Counted from the first letter of the stretch, positions 31,259 through 41,020 are shown. The stretch: DNA of 64,000 nucleotides from Flavobacterium quisquiliarum (GCF_019308285.1 NZ_WWEM01000002.1:1-64000); one strand, 5' to 3'. Notes: generated by a model from the sequence alone, not told the origin. Numbers and translations are program-made.

Positions 31259-32287
31259 ATGAAAGTAACCATAGACGGTCAAAGTATAGACGTAGAACCA
31301 GGAACAACGATCCTGCAGGCTGCACGTATGATTGGTGGAGATTTGGTACCACCAGCCATGTGCTATTACTCAAAATTAAAAGGCAGCGGTGGAAAATGCC
31401 GTTGTTGTTTAGTTGAAGTTTCTAAAGGTAGTGAAGCTGATCCAAGACCAATGCCAAAACTTATGGCATCTTGTGTAACAGGATGTATGGACGGAATGGA
31501 AGTAAACAGTAAATCTTCTGCCAGAGTTACCGAAGCGCGTAAATCTGTAACAGAATTTTTATTAATCAACCACCCATTAGACTGCCCAATTTGTGACCAA
31601 GCGGGAGAATGTGATCTTCAAAATTTAAGTTTTGAACACGGAAACCCAAAATCTCGTTACATTGAAGAGAAAAGAACATTTGAACCAGAAGATATTGGTC
31701 CAAATATTCAACTGCATATGAACCGTTGTATCTTATGCCAAAGATGTGTACAAGTTGCAGATCAATTGACAGACAACAGAGTTCACGGAGTATTAGATCG
31801 TGGTGACCACGCTAATATTTCAACTGGAATTTCTAAAGCAATCGACAACGAGTTTTCTGGAAACATGATTGACGTTTGTCCTGTTGGAGCTTTAACTGAC
31901 AAAACTTTCCGTTTTAAATCGAGAGTTTGGTTTAACAAACCTTACAATGCACACAGAGAATGTACTACTCCAGGATGTTGCGGTAAAACTACAGTTTGGA
32001 TGTTTGGTGGAGAAATTCAGCGTGTAACTGGCCGTAAAGACGAGTACCATGAAGTGGAAGAATTTATCTGCAACAGCTGTCGTTTTGATCACAAAGATGT
32101 GAAAGACTGGGTTATTGAAGGACCGAGAGAATTTGAAAAAGATTCTGTTATCAACCAAAATAACTATACTCAAAAATTAGAAAAAGTTACAATCGATACT
32201 GAAAAGAACATTCTTCTAGGTAGAGATATCGACCGTAAAAAGATTAGTATGGCAGCAATTCCATTAACTGATAAAGATCAAAAATAG
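31259..32287 (+). CDS. nuoG: NADH-quinone oxidoreductase subunit G, short form
   Basis: Electron-transfer subunit of the NADH module. It contains the 2Fe-2S N1b domain (C35, C47, C50, C72), the His-Cys3 cluster N5 (H105, C109, C112, C118) and the 4Fe-4S cluster N4 (C157, C160, C163, C207). A small C-terminal Cys domain follows (C235, C240, C241, C271, C274). At 342 residues it lacks the several-hundred-residue molybdopterin-oxidoreductase-like domain of E. coli NuoG. The frame is intact, ends cleanly, and is followed by nuoH after 6 bp, so this is a natural short form, usual in flavobacteria, not a truncation. The last Cys pattern does not match the N7 ligand spacing. Confidence 0.95.
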   Translation: MKVTIDGQSIDVEPGTTILQAARMIGGDLVPPAMCYYSKLKGSGGKCRCCLVEVSKGSEADPRPMPKLMASCVTGCMDGMEVNSKSSARVTEARKSVTEFLLINHPLDCPICDQAGECDLQNLSFEHGNPKSRYIEEKRTFEPEDIGPNIQLHMNRCILCQRCVQVADQLTDNRVHGVLDRGDHANISTGISKAIDNEFSGNMIDVCPVGALTDKTFRFKSRVWFNKPYNAHRECTTPGCCGKTTVWMFGGEIQRVTGRKDEYHEVEEFICNSCRFDHKDVKDWVIEGPREFEKDSVINQNNYTQKLEKVTIDTEKNILLGRDIDRKKISMAAIPLTDKDQK

Positions 32288-32293
32288 TAAGAA

Positions 32294-33346
32294 ATGGAAA
32301 GTGCATTTATTATAGAAAAAAGTGTTGTTATTGTTGTCGTTTTTGCGGTAACAATGATTATGGCGATGTATTCTACTTGGGCAGAACGTAAGGTTGCTGC
32401 TTTCTTGCAAGATCGTGTTGGACCAAACCGTGCTGGATGGGGAGGTTTATTACAGCCACTTGCAGATGGTATGAAATTATTCTCTAAAGAAGAGTTTTTT
32501 CCAAATACACCAAATAAATTTTTATTCGTTGTAGGTCCTGCAATTGCAATGAGTACTGCTTTAATGACAAGTGCTGTAATTCCGTGGGGAGACAGGCTTC
32601 ACCTTTTCGGAAGAGACATTATTCTTCAGGCTACAGATATCAATATCGCTTTATTATACATTTTTGGAGTTCTTTCTGTTGGAGTTTATGGAATCATGAT
32701 TGGTGGATGGGCTTCTAACAATAAATTCTCATTAATGGGAGCAATTCGTGCAGCATCTCAAATGGTTTCTTATGAAGTTGCCATGGGATTATCGATGATT
32801 GCTTTATTGATGATGACTGGAACAATGAGTTTAAAAGAAATTTCATTACAGCAGTCAGAATGGCACTGGAATGTATTATATCAGCCATTATCCTTTTTAA
32901 TTTTCTTAATCTGTTCTTTTGCTGAAACGAATAGAACACCTTTTGATTTAGCAGAATGTGAGAACGAATTAATTGGAGGTTACCATACAGAATATTCATC
33001 TATGAAGATGGGATTCTATTTGTTTGCTGAATATGCTAGTATGTTTATTTCTTCTACTATTATTTCTGTTTTGTTCTTTGGAGGATACAATTATCCTGGA
33101 ATGCAGTGGATGGTAGAAAATGTTGGCGTAAATACTGCTAACTTATTAGGAATTGCAGTTCTATTTGCAAAAATATGTTTCTTCATATTCTTTTACATGT
33201 GGGTACGTTGGACAATTCCAAGATTTAGATATGACCAATTAATGCACTTAGGCTGGAGAATTTTAATTCCGCTTTCAATCATTAATATAATGATTACAGG
33301 TATTGTAATATTAAGACACGATATTGCAGCTTTCTTAGGATTCTAA
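32294..33346 (+). CDS. nuoH: NADH-quinone oxidoreductase subunit H
   Basis: Membrane subunit that forms the quinone channel and links the peripheral arm to the proton arm. The 350-residue protein has about eight to nine TM helices, with the conserved cytoplasmic loops TWAERKVAAFLQDRVGPNR (about 28-46), GAIRAASQMVSYE and AETNRTPFDLAECENELIGG, the acidic E-channel and quinone-site regions. The start is 6 bp after nuoG. An 86-bp gap without notable structure precedes nuoI. Confidence 0.97.
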   Translation: MESAFIIEKSVVIVVVFAVTMIMAMYSTWAERKVAAFLQDRVGPNRAGWGGLLQPLADGMKLFSKEEFFPNTPNKFLFVVGPAIAMSTALMTSAVIPWGDRLHLFGRDIILQATDINIALLYIFGVLSVGVYGIMIGGWASNNKFSLMGAIRAASQMVSYEVAMGLSMIALLMMTGTMSLKEISLQQSEWHWNVLYQPLSFLIFLICSFAETNRTPFDLAECENELIGGYHTEYSSMKMGFYLFAEYASMFISSTIISVLFFGGYNYPGMQWMVENVGVNTANLLGIAVLFAKICFFIFFYMWVRWTIPRFRYDQLMHLGWRILIPLSIINIMITGIVILRHDIAAFLGF

Positions 33347-33432
33347 GAAACCAGTAATTATTCACAAATAAAAAACAAAATAGATTTGAATTTGAATACT
33401 CAAATTTTGAATCATAAACTATACTAGTAAAA

Positions 33433-33978
33433 ATGTCAATAGAAACTATATCATTATCGGGTAGAAAAAAGGTGGTGTCAAATAAGGACATGACTTTTTT
33501 AGAACGATTGTATCTTGTGGCGATTGTAAAAGGTTTATTTATTACTGTAAAACACCTTTTTAGAAAAAAAGTTACCATTCACTATCCTGAGCAGGTTCGT
33601 GAGATGAGTCCGGTTTATCGTGGTCAGCACATGTTGAAACGTGATGAGCAAGGTCGTGAAAACTGTACAGCGTGCGGATTATGTGCTTTATCTTGCCCAG
33701 CAGAAGCGATCACTATGAAAGCGGCGGAAAGAAAACCAGATGAAAAACATTTATACAGAGAAGAAAAATATGCTGAGATCTATGAGATCAATATGCTTCG
33801 TTGTATTTTCTGTGGTTTATGTGAAGAGGCTTGTCCAAAAGACGCTATTTACTTAACTACTTCTAAAGTATTAGTTCCTGCTAACTACAACAGAGAAGAT
33901 TTCATTTTCGGGAAAGATAAATTAGTGATGCCTTTAGAAATGGCTATGAAAAATGCTCAACTTAAAAATGCTAACTAA
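33433..33978 (+). CDS. nuoI: NADH-quinone oxidoreductase subunit I
   Basis: Ferredoxin-like subunit with clusters N6a and N6b that carry electrons to N2. The 181-residue protein has two CxxCxxCxxxCP sets: C78, C81, C84, C88 (CTACGLCALSCP) and C124, C127, C130, C134 (CIFCGLCEEACP). The N-terminal amphipathic segment (ERLYLVAIVKGLFITVKHLF) anchors it to the membrane arm. Its stop abuts the nuoJ start directly. Confidence 0.97.
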   Translation: MSIETISLSGRKKVVSNKDMTFLERLYLVAIVKGLFITVKHLFRKKVTIHYPEQVREMSPVYRGQHMLKRDEQGRENCTACGLCALSCPAEAITMKAAERKPDEKHLYREEKYAEIYEINMLRCIFCGLCEEACPKDAIYLTTSKVLVPANYNREDFIFGKDKLVMPLEMAMKNAQLKNAN

Positions 33979-34518
33979 ATGATACATATTCCTGATTTTG
34001 CACACGCAACAACTGTACAAGTTATCTTTTGCTTTTTAGCGTTTATTACCGTTATTACTGCTTTCTTGACTATTTTCAGCAGAAACCCAATTCACTCCGC
34101 TATTTACTTAGTGATTTGTTTCTTCTCGATTGCTGGTCATTATTTATTATTAAATTCTCAGTTTTTAGCTGTTGTACATATAATAGTCTACTCTGGTGCT
34201 ATTATGATTCTATTCCTGTTTACGATTATGTTAATGAACTTAAATGAACAGCGAGAAGTGCATCGTCCTAGAATTACACGTTTAGGAGCAATTGTATCTT
34301 TCTGTTTAATCTTGATTGTTTTAATCACAATCTTCATTAACTCTAAACCAATTGTTGGAGAATACGATTCTACAGGAGAAGATTTTCAGTCTATTAAAGT
34401 TTTAGGTAAAATTTTATTAGATGAATATATGGTTCCATTCGAATTTGCTTCGGTATTGCTTTTGGTAGCTATGATTGGAACAGTTCTATTGTCTAAAAAA
34501 GAAAAATTAAATAAATAA
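33979..34518 (+). CDS. nuoJ: NADH-quinone oxidoreductase subunit J
   Basis: Membrane subunit of the proton arm, 179 residues with five TM helices. The family block [20 protein letters not shown] (TM3, about 56-75, with the pi-bulge helix) is clear. The ATG follows the nuoI stop with no gap, and the stop overlaps the nuoK start by one base (TAATG), so nuoI-J-K are translationally coupled. Confidence 0.96.
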   Translation: MIHIPDFAHATTVQVIFCFLAFITVITAFLTIFSRNPIHSAIYLVICFFSIAGHYLLLNSQFLAVVHIIVYSGAIMILFLFTIMLMNLNEQREVHRPRITRLGAIVSFCLILIVLITIFINSKPIVGEYDSTGEDFQSIKVLGKILLDEYMVPFEFASVLLLVAMIGTVLLSKKEKLNK

Positions 34519-34838
34519 TGGGTAATATATTAAATCAAATAGGTATTGAAAACTACATCTTTTTGAGTGTTGTACTTTTCTGTATTGGTATTTTTGGTGT
34601 ATTGTACAGACGAAATGCTATTATCGTTTTCATGTCTATCGAAATTATGTTGAATGCGGTAAACCTTTTATTTGTTGCTTTTTCAACTTATCATCAAGAT
34701 GCGCAAGGACAAGTTTTTGTGTTCTTCTCGATGGCGGTTGCTGCAGCCGAAGTTGCGGTAGGATTGGCCATTTTAGTTTCTATCTTTAGAAATATCGGAT
34801 CAATTAGTATCGATAATTTAAAAAATTTAAAAGGATAA
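34518..34838 (+). CDS. nuoK: NADH-quinone oxidoreductase subunit K
   Basis: Small proton-arm subunit, 106 residues and three TM helices. The conserved glutamates are present in [14 protein letters not shown] (TM2) and in [17 protein letters not shown] (TM3), as needed for the proton relay. It overlaps nuoJ by one base and is followed by nuoL after 6 bp. Confidence 0.96.
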   Translation: MGNILNQIGIENYIFLSVVLFCIGIFGVLYRRNAIIVFMSIEIMLNAVNLLFVAFSTYHQDAQGQVFVFFSMAVAAAEVAVGLAILVSIFRNIGSISIDNLKNLKG

Positions 34839-34844
34839 TCAGAA

Positions 34845-36728
34845 ATGGATACCAATTTAGCTTTAATTTTAGTTTTAACTCCTTTACTAGGTTTTCTGGT
34901 AAATGTCTTTTTTGGAAAAAGCTTAGGAAAAACAGTTTCTGGTGCAATCGGAACTATTGCCGTAGCAATTTCTTTTGTAGTTTCTCTTTTACTTTTTAAT
35001 CAAATAACTTCAACCGGAAAAGGAATTGAGGTTACTTTATTTGATTGGATTCAAATTAGCAACTTAAAAATCAACCTTGGATTTTTATTAGATCAATTAT
35101 CAGTTCTTTGGTTACTTTTTGTAACAGGAATTGGATCTTTGATTCACTTATACTCTATCAGTTACATGCATGATGATGAAAATATGCACAAATTCTTCTC
35201 TTACCTGAATTTGTTCGTTTTCTTTATGATCACACTTGTAATTGGAAGCAACTTATTAGTTCTTTTCATCGGATGGGAAGGTGTTGGACTTTGTTCTTAC
35301 CTATTAATTGGGTTCTGGCATAAAAACCAGGATTACAATGATGCTGCGAAAAAAGCTTTCATCATGAACAGAATTGGAGATTTAGGTTTATTAATCGGAA
35401 TGTTCATCATCGGATCGATGTTCTCTACATTAGATTATGCCACTTTAAAAACGGCAATTGCCGGAGCTTCTAATTTAGATTCATCTTTACTTTCTTTAGC
35501 AGCTTTATGTTTGTTTATTGGAGCTTGTGGTAAATCTGCTCAAATTCCGTTATACACTTGGTTACCTGATGCGATGGCTGGACCAACTCCAGTTTCTGCA
35601 TTAATCCACGCGGCAACGATGGTTACTGCTGGTATTTTTATGGTAACAAGATTAAACTTTGTTTTTGACCTTGCAACAGATGTACAATCTGTAATCGCAA
35701 TAATTGGAGCCATCACTTCATTAGTCGCTGCTACAATTGGATTAGTTCAAAACGATATCAAAAAAGTATTAGCCTACTCTACAGTTTCACAATTAGGTTT
35801 AATGTTTTTGGCGTTAGGATTTGGAGCTTATGAAGTAGCTGTTTTCCACGTAATCACTCACGCTTTCTTTAAAGCTTGTTTATTCTTAGGTTCTGGATCT
35901 GTAATTCATGGATTACACGGAGAACAAGATATGCGTAACATGGGTGGTTTACGCAAAGTAATGCCAATTACGTTCTGGACTATGTTGATTTCTTCATTAG
36001 CAATTTCTGGAGTTCCGTTTTTCTCAGGTTTCTTCTCAAAAGATGAAATCTTATTGACTGCCTTCCACCATAGTATTCCATTATATGTTGTTGGATCGGT
36101 TGCTTCAATTATGACCGCTTTCTATATGTTCCGTTTAATGTTCTTGACTTTCTTCAAAGAATTTAGAGGAACAGAAGAACAAAAACACCATTTACACGAA
36201 AGTGGTTCATTAATTACTATTCCGCTTATCATCTTAGCTATTTTAGCGACTTTTGGAGGATTAATCAGTTTACCTGGACACAGCTGGTTAAATAAATACC
36301 TTGCTCCTCTTTTCACAAAAGCAACAGAAGGCGAGCATCATTTAGGTACAACTGAATACACTTTAATGGGAGTTGCTGTTTTAGGCGGATTATTAGGTAT
36401 TTTAATTGCTTACGTAAAATACTTTAAACAAGATAATGTTCCTGAAGCTGATGAAAACATTACTGGTTTAAGCAAAGTGTTATACAACAAATACTATGTA
36501 GACGAAGTTTACGACGCTGTATTTGTAGCACCAGTAAATAGTTTATCTAAATTCTTTAGAGATTATATCGAAACAGGATTATCTGCTCTTGTATTTGCAT
36601 TAGGTAAAATAGCAAACGAAATTGCTTTTCAAGGAAAAAAATTACAAACCGGAAGTATAGGATTATATCTATTTGTTTTTGTTTTAGGACTTTGTGCAAT
36701 TGTTTCCTATATATTTTTAGCTCAATAA
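34845..36728 (+). CDS. nuoL: NADH-quinone oxidoreductase subunit L
   Basis: Distal antiporter-like proton pump of complex I, with the long lateral helix along the membrane arm. The 627-residue protein shows LVLFIGWEGVGLCSYLLIGFW (key Glu of TM5, about 140-160), KSAQIPLYTWLPDAMAGPTP and SALIHAATMVTAGIFMV, and the discontinuous-helix Lys/His residues (HVITHAFFKACLFLGSGS). The C-terminal part after about 510 is consistent with the lateral helix and final TM. Normal length; nuoM starts 10 bp downstream. Confidence 0.97.
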   Translation: MDTNLALILVLTPLLGFLVNVFFGKSLGKTVSGAIGTIAVAISFVVSLLLFNQITSTGKGIEVTLFDWIQISNLKINLGFLLDQLSVLWLLFVTGIGSLIHLYSISYMHDDENMHKFFSYLNLFVFFMITLVIGSNLLVLFIGWEGVGLCSYLLIGFWHKNQDYNDAAKKAFIMNRIGDLGLLIGMFIIGSMFSTLDYATLKTAIAGASNLDSSLLSLAALCLFIGACGKSAQIPLYTWLPDAMAGPTPVSALIHAATMVTAGIFMVTRLNFVFDLATDVQSVIAIIGAITSLVAATIGLVQNDIKKVLAYSTVSQLGLMFLALGFGAYEVAVFHVITHAFFKACLFLGSGSVIHGLHGEQDMRNMGGLRKVMPITFWTMLISSLAISGVPFFSGFFSKDEILLTAFHHSIPLYVVGSVASIMTAFYMFRLMFLTFFKEFRGTEEQKHHLHESGSLITIPLIILAILATFGGLISLPGHSWLNKYLAPLFTKATEGEHHLGTTEYTLMGVAVLGGLLGILIAYVKYFKQDNVPEADENITGLSKVLYNKYYVDEVYDAVFVAPVNSLSKFFRDYIETGLSALVFALGKIANEIAFQGKKLQTGSIGLYLFVFVLGLCAIVSYIFLAQ

Positions 36729-36738
36729 TATTATTACT

Positions 36739-38178
36739 ATGAACGTTTCTACTATATTAATTATACTTTTAATTGGTGCATTTGTCACTTATTTTTCTGG
36801 TGACAAACTAGCTTCAAAAGTTGCTCTACTTTTTAGTTTAGCCGCTTTAGTATGTTCAATTGTATTATTGAATAATTATTCGGCTGGCGAAAATATCAGC
36901 GTAATCAACAGCTGGATTACTCAGCCAAAAATTTCTTTCGCTTTAAATGCAGACGGACTTGGGCTTGCAATGGTTTTACTAACCGCAGCTCTAACTCCGA
37001 TTATCATATTTTCTTCTTTCGGAAATGAATATAAAAATGCTAAAGCTTTTTACGGTCTAATCTTGTTCATGGCCTTTGCTATGACTGGGACTTTCTTAGC
37101 AGCTGACGGTCTTTTATATTATATTTTCTGGGAGTTAGCACTTATTCCAATCTACTTTATTGCTTTAATCTGGGGTAATGGAGATGCAGAAGAACGCAGA
37201 AAAGCAGTGGTTAAATTCTTTATTTATACACTTGCCGGTTCGTTATTCATGTTAACCGCTTTTATTTATTTATATACAAAAGCAGGTTCTTTCTTAATTG
37301 AAGATTTATACAAATTAGATTTATCTGCTTGTGAGCAGTTATGGATTTTCTTGGCTTTCTTCTTAGCTTATGCTATTAAAATTCCAATTATTCCTTTCCA
37401 TACTTGGCAGGCAAATGTGTACCAAAAAGCACCAACAGTTGGAACAATGCTTTTATCTGGTATCATGCTGAAAATGGGATTATACAGTGTACTTCGCTGG
37501 CAGTTACCAATTGCGCCTTTAGCTGCTAAAGAATACATGAATATTTTTATCGCTTTAGGAATTGCCGGAGTTATCTACGGATCAATTGTTGCATTGAGAC
37601 AAAAAGATCTTAAAAAATTATTAGCTTATTCTTCACTTGCTCACGTTGGATTAATTGCTGCAGGTTCTTACACTTTAACTCTTGATGGTTTAAGAGGTGC
37701 TGTTATGCAAATGATTGCTCACGGTTTTGTGGTAGTGGGATTATTCTTTGCTGCTGAAGTAATTTATAGAAGATTTGAAACTAGAGAAATTGAAGCAATG
37801 GGCGGTATTCGTACACAGTCTCCAAAATTTACTTCAATGTTTTTAATCTTAGTTTTGGCTTCTGTTGCATTGCCAAGCACATTTAACTTTGTTGGAGAAT
37901 TTACAGTATTATACAGTTTATCTCAAGTAAATATTTGGTTTGCAATTCTTGGTGGAACTACTATTATTCTAGGAGCTTACTATATGTTGAGAATGTTCCA
38001 GCATGTAATGTTAGGAGAAACAAACTCTAAAACTTTTGCAGATGTTTCTCTTAACGAAGGAATCTCATTTGTTGCCATTATCGCTGTTTTATTGTTCTTT
38101 GGATTCTATCCAAAACCAATTACAGATTTGATTACACCAAGCTTGGAAACTATTTTACAAGTTATCAATAAGAACTAA
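36739..38178 (+). CDS. nuoM: NADH-quinone oxidoreductase subunit M
   Basis: Second antiporter-like proton pump subunit. The 479-residue protein has about 14 TM helices and the expected residues: YYIFWELALIPIYFIALIWG (TM5 Glu), KIPIIPFHTWQANVYQKAPT and LKKLLAYSSLAHVGLIAAG. Later comes MIAHGFVVVGLFFAAEVIYRR. Slightly shorter at its ends than the E. coli protein but complete. It is followed after 65 bp by nuoN. Confidence 0.97.
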   Translation: MNVSTILIILLIGAFVTYFSGDKLASKVALLFSLAALVCSIVLLNNYSAGENISVINSWITQPKISFALNADGLGLAMVLLTAALTPIIIFSSFGNEYKNAKAFYGLILFMAFAMTGTFLAADGLLYYIFWELALIPIYFIALIWGNGDAEERRKAVVKFFIYTLAGSLFMLTAFIYLYTKAGSFLIEDLYKLDLSACEQLWIFLAFFLAYAIKIPIIPFHTWQANVYQKAPTVGTMLLSGIMLKMGLYSVLRWQLPIAPLAAKEYMNIFIALGIAGVIYGSIVALRQKDLKKLLAYSSLAHVGLIAAGSYTLTLDGLRGAVMQMIAHGFVVVGLFFAAEVIYRRFETREIEAMGGIRTQSPKFTSMFLILVLASVALPSTFNFVGEFTVLYSLSQVNIWFAILGGTTIILGAYYMLRMFQHVMLGETNSKTFADVSLNEGISFVAIIAVLLFFGFYPKPITDLITPSLETILQVINKN

Positions 38179-38243
38179 TATTTTAAACAAAAAATAAATT
38201 AGGATTACACTTCAAATTGCAATCCTAACTCAAAAAGACAAAA

Positions 38244-39635
38244 ATGAATACATTAATAGCTATAACAGGATTGGGTATTTTCTGCCTATTGTTTGAAATT
38301 CTTAATTTAAGAAAGGCCATCATTCCTATTACCATTTTGGGTTTAATAGGTGTATTGGCACTTAATTTCTATGAATTTGGAACAGAACAAAGTTATTACA
38401 ACAACATGGTTGCGGTGTCTAAGTTCTCTACAGCCTTTTCATCATTGTTTATCGTTTTGACCATTTTCCTTGTAGCGTTAAGTCATAATTTTTACCAAAA
38501 TCATCCAACAAAAATTTCAGATTACGTTGCCATTAAAGTATTCTTATTGGCTGGGGCTGTTGCAATGGTTTCTTTTGGAAACTTAGCCATGTTCTTCTTA
38601 GGAATTGAAATCTTATCTATTGCATTATATGTTCTAGCGGCAAGTGATCGTTTAAATATTAAAAGTAACGAAGCGGGAATGAAATACTTCTTAATGGGAT
38701 CTTTCGCATCTGGTATTATCCTATTCGGAATCTGTTTGATTTACGGAGCAATGGGAAGTTTTGATATAAGCGAAATTCACGAAAGTGCTTTATCTGCAGA
38801 ATTACCAATCTGGTTTCCAATTGGATTGATTTTAATGATTATTGGAATGTTATTTAAAGTTGCTGCAGTTCCTTTCCATTTCTGGGCTCCAGACGTTTAC
38901 GAAGGTTCTCCTGCTTTAACTACTGCTTTAATGAGTACATTGGCAAAAGTAGTAGCCATTGCCACTTTATTTAAGCTGATTGCTGGAATGAACGTAATTT
39001 CTTCTTTAGAAAATCAAGATCTTCTAAATACTTTTGAAGTTATTGTTGTGATTATTTCTATCGCTTCAATGTGTGTCGGTAATATTATGGCTTTAAGACA
39101 AGTAAACGTAAAACGTATGCTTGCTTTCTCTGGAATCTCGCATGCAGGTTTCATGTTAATGACATTATTAACTGTTTCTGCTTCAGCTGGTGTTTTATTA
39201 TATTATACTGCAGCTTATGCTTTGTCAGGAATCGCTGCTTTCAGTGTTATTTTATACGTATGCAGAGATCAAGACAATGAAGACATTACAAACTTCCACG
39301 GATTAGGAAAAACAAATCCGTTATTGGCAGCTATCTTGACAGCTTCTTTATTGTCTATGGCCGGAATTCCAATTTTCTCTGGATTCTTTGCTAAATTGTT
39401 TTTATTCAATCAGACTATTCAAGCAGGATATATTGGTTTAGTAATTGTAGCAGTAATTAACTCTATTATCAGTGTGGGTTACTATTTCAAATTAATCATT
39501 GCGATGTATTCTAAAGAGCCGAATCAGGAAAGAACGGGAAAACCATTTCTTATTTATGCTACAGCAGTAGTATCAATTGCGTTAAACATCATTTTAGGTT
39601 TATTCCCTTCATTAGTTTTAGATTTATTGCAATAA
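38244..39635 (+). CDS. nuoN: NADH-quinone oxidoreductase subunit N
   Basis: Third antiporter-like proton pump subunit and last gene of the operon. The 463-residue protein shows LAMFFLGIEILSIALYVLA (TM5 Glu), AAVPFHFWAPDVYEGSP and NVKRMLAFSGISHAGFMLM, the typical ND2/NuoN landmarks. A strong terminator lies 25 bp after the stop, closing the nuo transcript. Confidence 0.97.
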   Translation: MNTLIAITGLGIFCLLFEILNLRKAIIPITILGLIGVLALNFYEFGTEQSYYNNMVAVSKFSTAFSSLFIVLTIFLVALSHNFYQNHPTKISDYVAIKVFLLAGAVAMVSFGNLAMFFLGIEILSIALYVLAASDRLNIKSNEAGMKYFLMGSFASGIILFGICLIYGAMGSFDISEIHESALSAELPIWFPIGLILMIIGMLFKVAAVPFHFWAPDVYEGSPALTTALMSTLAKVVAIATLFKLIAGMNVISSLENQDLLNTFEVIVVIISIASMCVGNIMALRQVNVKRMLAFSGISHAGFMLMTLLTVSASAGVLLYYTAAYALSGIAAFSVILYVCRDQDNEDITNFHGLGKTNPLLAAILTASLLSMAGIPIFSGFFAKLFLFNQTIQAGYIGLVIVAVINSIISVGYYFKLIIAMYSKEPNQERTGKPFLIYATAVVSIALNIILGLFPSLVLDLLQ

Positions 39636-39660
39636 GATAAAGGCATACAATCATATAAAG

Positions 39661-39695
39661 AAATCCATCAAACTTAATTTTGATGGATTTTTTTT
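39661..39695 (+). terminator. nuo operon terminator
   Basis: AAATCCATCA (39661-39670) pairs with TGATGGATTT (39681-39690), a 10-bp stem with a 10-nt loop, followed by a run of T. Confidence 0.9.
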
Positions 39696-39743
39696 ATGAC
39701 AAATAAAGAAGAGAAATTCATGTTAAAAATTCCGTTCATTCAA

Positions 39744-39772
39744 TTGCACTTCAAAAAATCTCCATATATTTG
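39744..39772 (+). promoter_or_regulatory. Promoter of the Bax-inhibitor-1 gene (TTG-N18-TATATTTG)
   Basis: TTG (39744-39746), 18 nt, then TATATTTG (39765-39772) matches the consensus; the ATG follows 22 nt later. Confidence 0.7.
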
Positions 39773-39794
39773 AGTTCAATTAAATGTATAAATT

Positions 39795-40565
39795 ATGAAC
39801 TTTAATTCAAAAAATCCATTTTTAAACAGCAAGCGTTTTTCGTCTGATGCTGAACCAAGAACTGAAGTACACCAAGCTCAGATTATTGATTACAACCAAG
39901 AAATGACAGTGTCTGGAACAATTAATAAAACAGCAATCCTGTTTCTAATCTTATGCGGTGCCTCTATGGTTACTTGGTGGATGGCATTTAATGGAATGAA
40001 TCCGATGCTTCCAACTATCGGTGGAGCAATTGTTGGCTTTGTTTTGGTCTTAATTTCTTCTTTTAAACCTCAGTATTCTCCTTACCTAGCTCCAGGATAT
40101 GCTTTATTTGAAGGTTTATTTATTGGAGGAATTTCTGCCATATTCGAATTAAGATTTCCTGGAATTGTAATTAATGCGGTTGGAGCAACTTTGGTTACTT
40201 TCTTAGTTTGTCTTGGTTTATACAAATTCAAAATCGTTAAAGTTACAGAGCAATTTAAATCTGTGGTGGTTGCGGCTACATTAGCCATTGCAACTTATTA
40301 TTTAATTTCTTGGGTGATATCAATGTTCTCAAGTTGGACACCCGTTCATTACGGAAATTCGATGATGAGTATCGGAATTAGTGTTTTTGTAATTATCATC
40401 GCCGCTCTTAATTTGTTTCTAGATTTCGATTTAATTGAAAAAGGAGCAAAAGAAAGAATGCCAAAGTTTATGGAATGGTACGGTGCAATGGGATTAATGA
40501 TTACATTGGTTTGGTTGTATATTGAATTTTTAAGACTTTTATCAAAATTATCGAGCAAGGACTAG
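39795..40565 (+). CDS. Bax inhibitor-1/YccA family membrane protein
   Basis: 256-residue integral membrane protein with a soluble N-terminus of about 45 residues and seven TM helices. Family blocks include YALFEGLFIGGISAIFE (about 98-114), the central TVTGT-type region replaced here by INAVGATLVTFLVCLGLYK, and the C-terminal LNLFLDFDLIEKGAKERMP with the conserved acidic residues near WYGAMGLMITLVWLYIEFLR. Bacterial members (YccA, YetJ) act as proteolysis modulators or pH-sensitive calcium leak channels; which applies here is unknown. It is a single-gene unit with its own promoter and terminator. Confidence 0.93.
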   Translation: MNFNSKNPFLNSKRFSSDAEPRTEVHQAQIIDYNQEMTVSGTINKTAILFLILCGASMVTWWMAFNGMNPMLPTIGGAIVGFVLVLISSFKPQYSPYLAPGYALFEGLFIGGISAIFELRFPGIVINAVGATLVTFLVCLGLYKFKIVKVTEQFKSVVVAATLAIATYYLISWVISMFSSWTPVHYGNSMMSIGISVFVIIIAALNLFLDFDLIEKGAKERMPKFMEWYGAMGLMITLVWLYIEFLRLLSKLSSKD

Positions 40566-40588
40566 TAAGTTCTTTTTAATACTATTTG

Positions 40589-40623
40589 AAGCCTTTTTGA
40601 GTAAAATCAAAAAGGCTTTTTTT
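40589..40623 (+). terminator. Terminator after the Bax-inhibitor-1 gene
   Basis: AAGCCTTTTTGA pairs with TCAAAAAGGCTT around a 6-nt loop, followed by seven or more T residues. Confidence 0.9.
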
Positions 40624-40822
40624 ATTTTCTATCATTCCCTTTCAAGCATTTTTTTTAGATATTCTCACAAGCAATCAAAACAAAAAAAGCTAATTTCCTA
40701 CAAATTTGTAAAATGTAATTTATTGCATCCAAAAAAATACACTTTTATTAAAATTTTACACCTTTAGAAAAGAACTTCTCAAAAGACTTATAAAATCTGA
40801 GCCTTTTTAAATTACACCAATA

Positions 40823-40855
40823 TGTAATTAATTACAATCAGTGCAATTAATTACA
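40823..40855. promoter_or_regulatory. Pair of TGTAATTAATTACA-type operators upstream of the pectate lyase
   Basis: TGTAATTAATTACA (40823-40836) is a perfect 14-bp palindrome. TGCAATTAATTACA (40842-40855) differs at one base, and the two centres are 19 bp apart. A third, TGTAATCGATTACA, lies 102 bp downstream. The 455-bp region 40566-41020 otherwise holds only the terminator at its left and AT-rich sequence without a clear TAnnTTTG box. Confidence 0.6.
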
Positions 40856-40943
40856 TATTTATCATTTAAAAATAAAAATATTTTAATTATTCTCTTTTTA
40901 ACATATAAAAAATTAAATAATTAAAAATTAATATATAATTTAG

Positions 40944-40957
40944 TGTAATCGATTACA
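40944..40957. promoter_or_regulatory. LacI-like operator TGTAATCGATTACA
   Basis: A perfect 14-bp palindrome with a central CG, the hallmark of LacI/GalR-family operators, 63 bp upstream of the pectate lyase ATG. No LacI gene lies in the window, so the regulator would act from elsewhere. Regulator identity is inference from operator shape. Confidence 0.6.
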
Positions 40958-41020
40958 ATTAAGCCACTAATTATCGATAGCAAAACCACTTACTTATTAA
41001 CAAATTTAAACCACGCAATT

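Noticed and set aside
31259..32287. NuoG as a truncated pseudogene
   Set aside because: The frame is intact, all ligands for three clusters are present, the next gene follows after 6 bp, and short NuoG is usual in this group.
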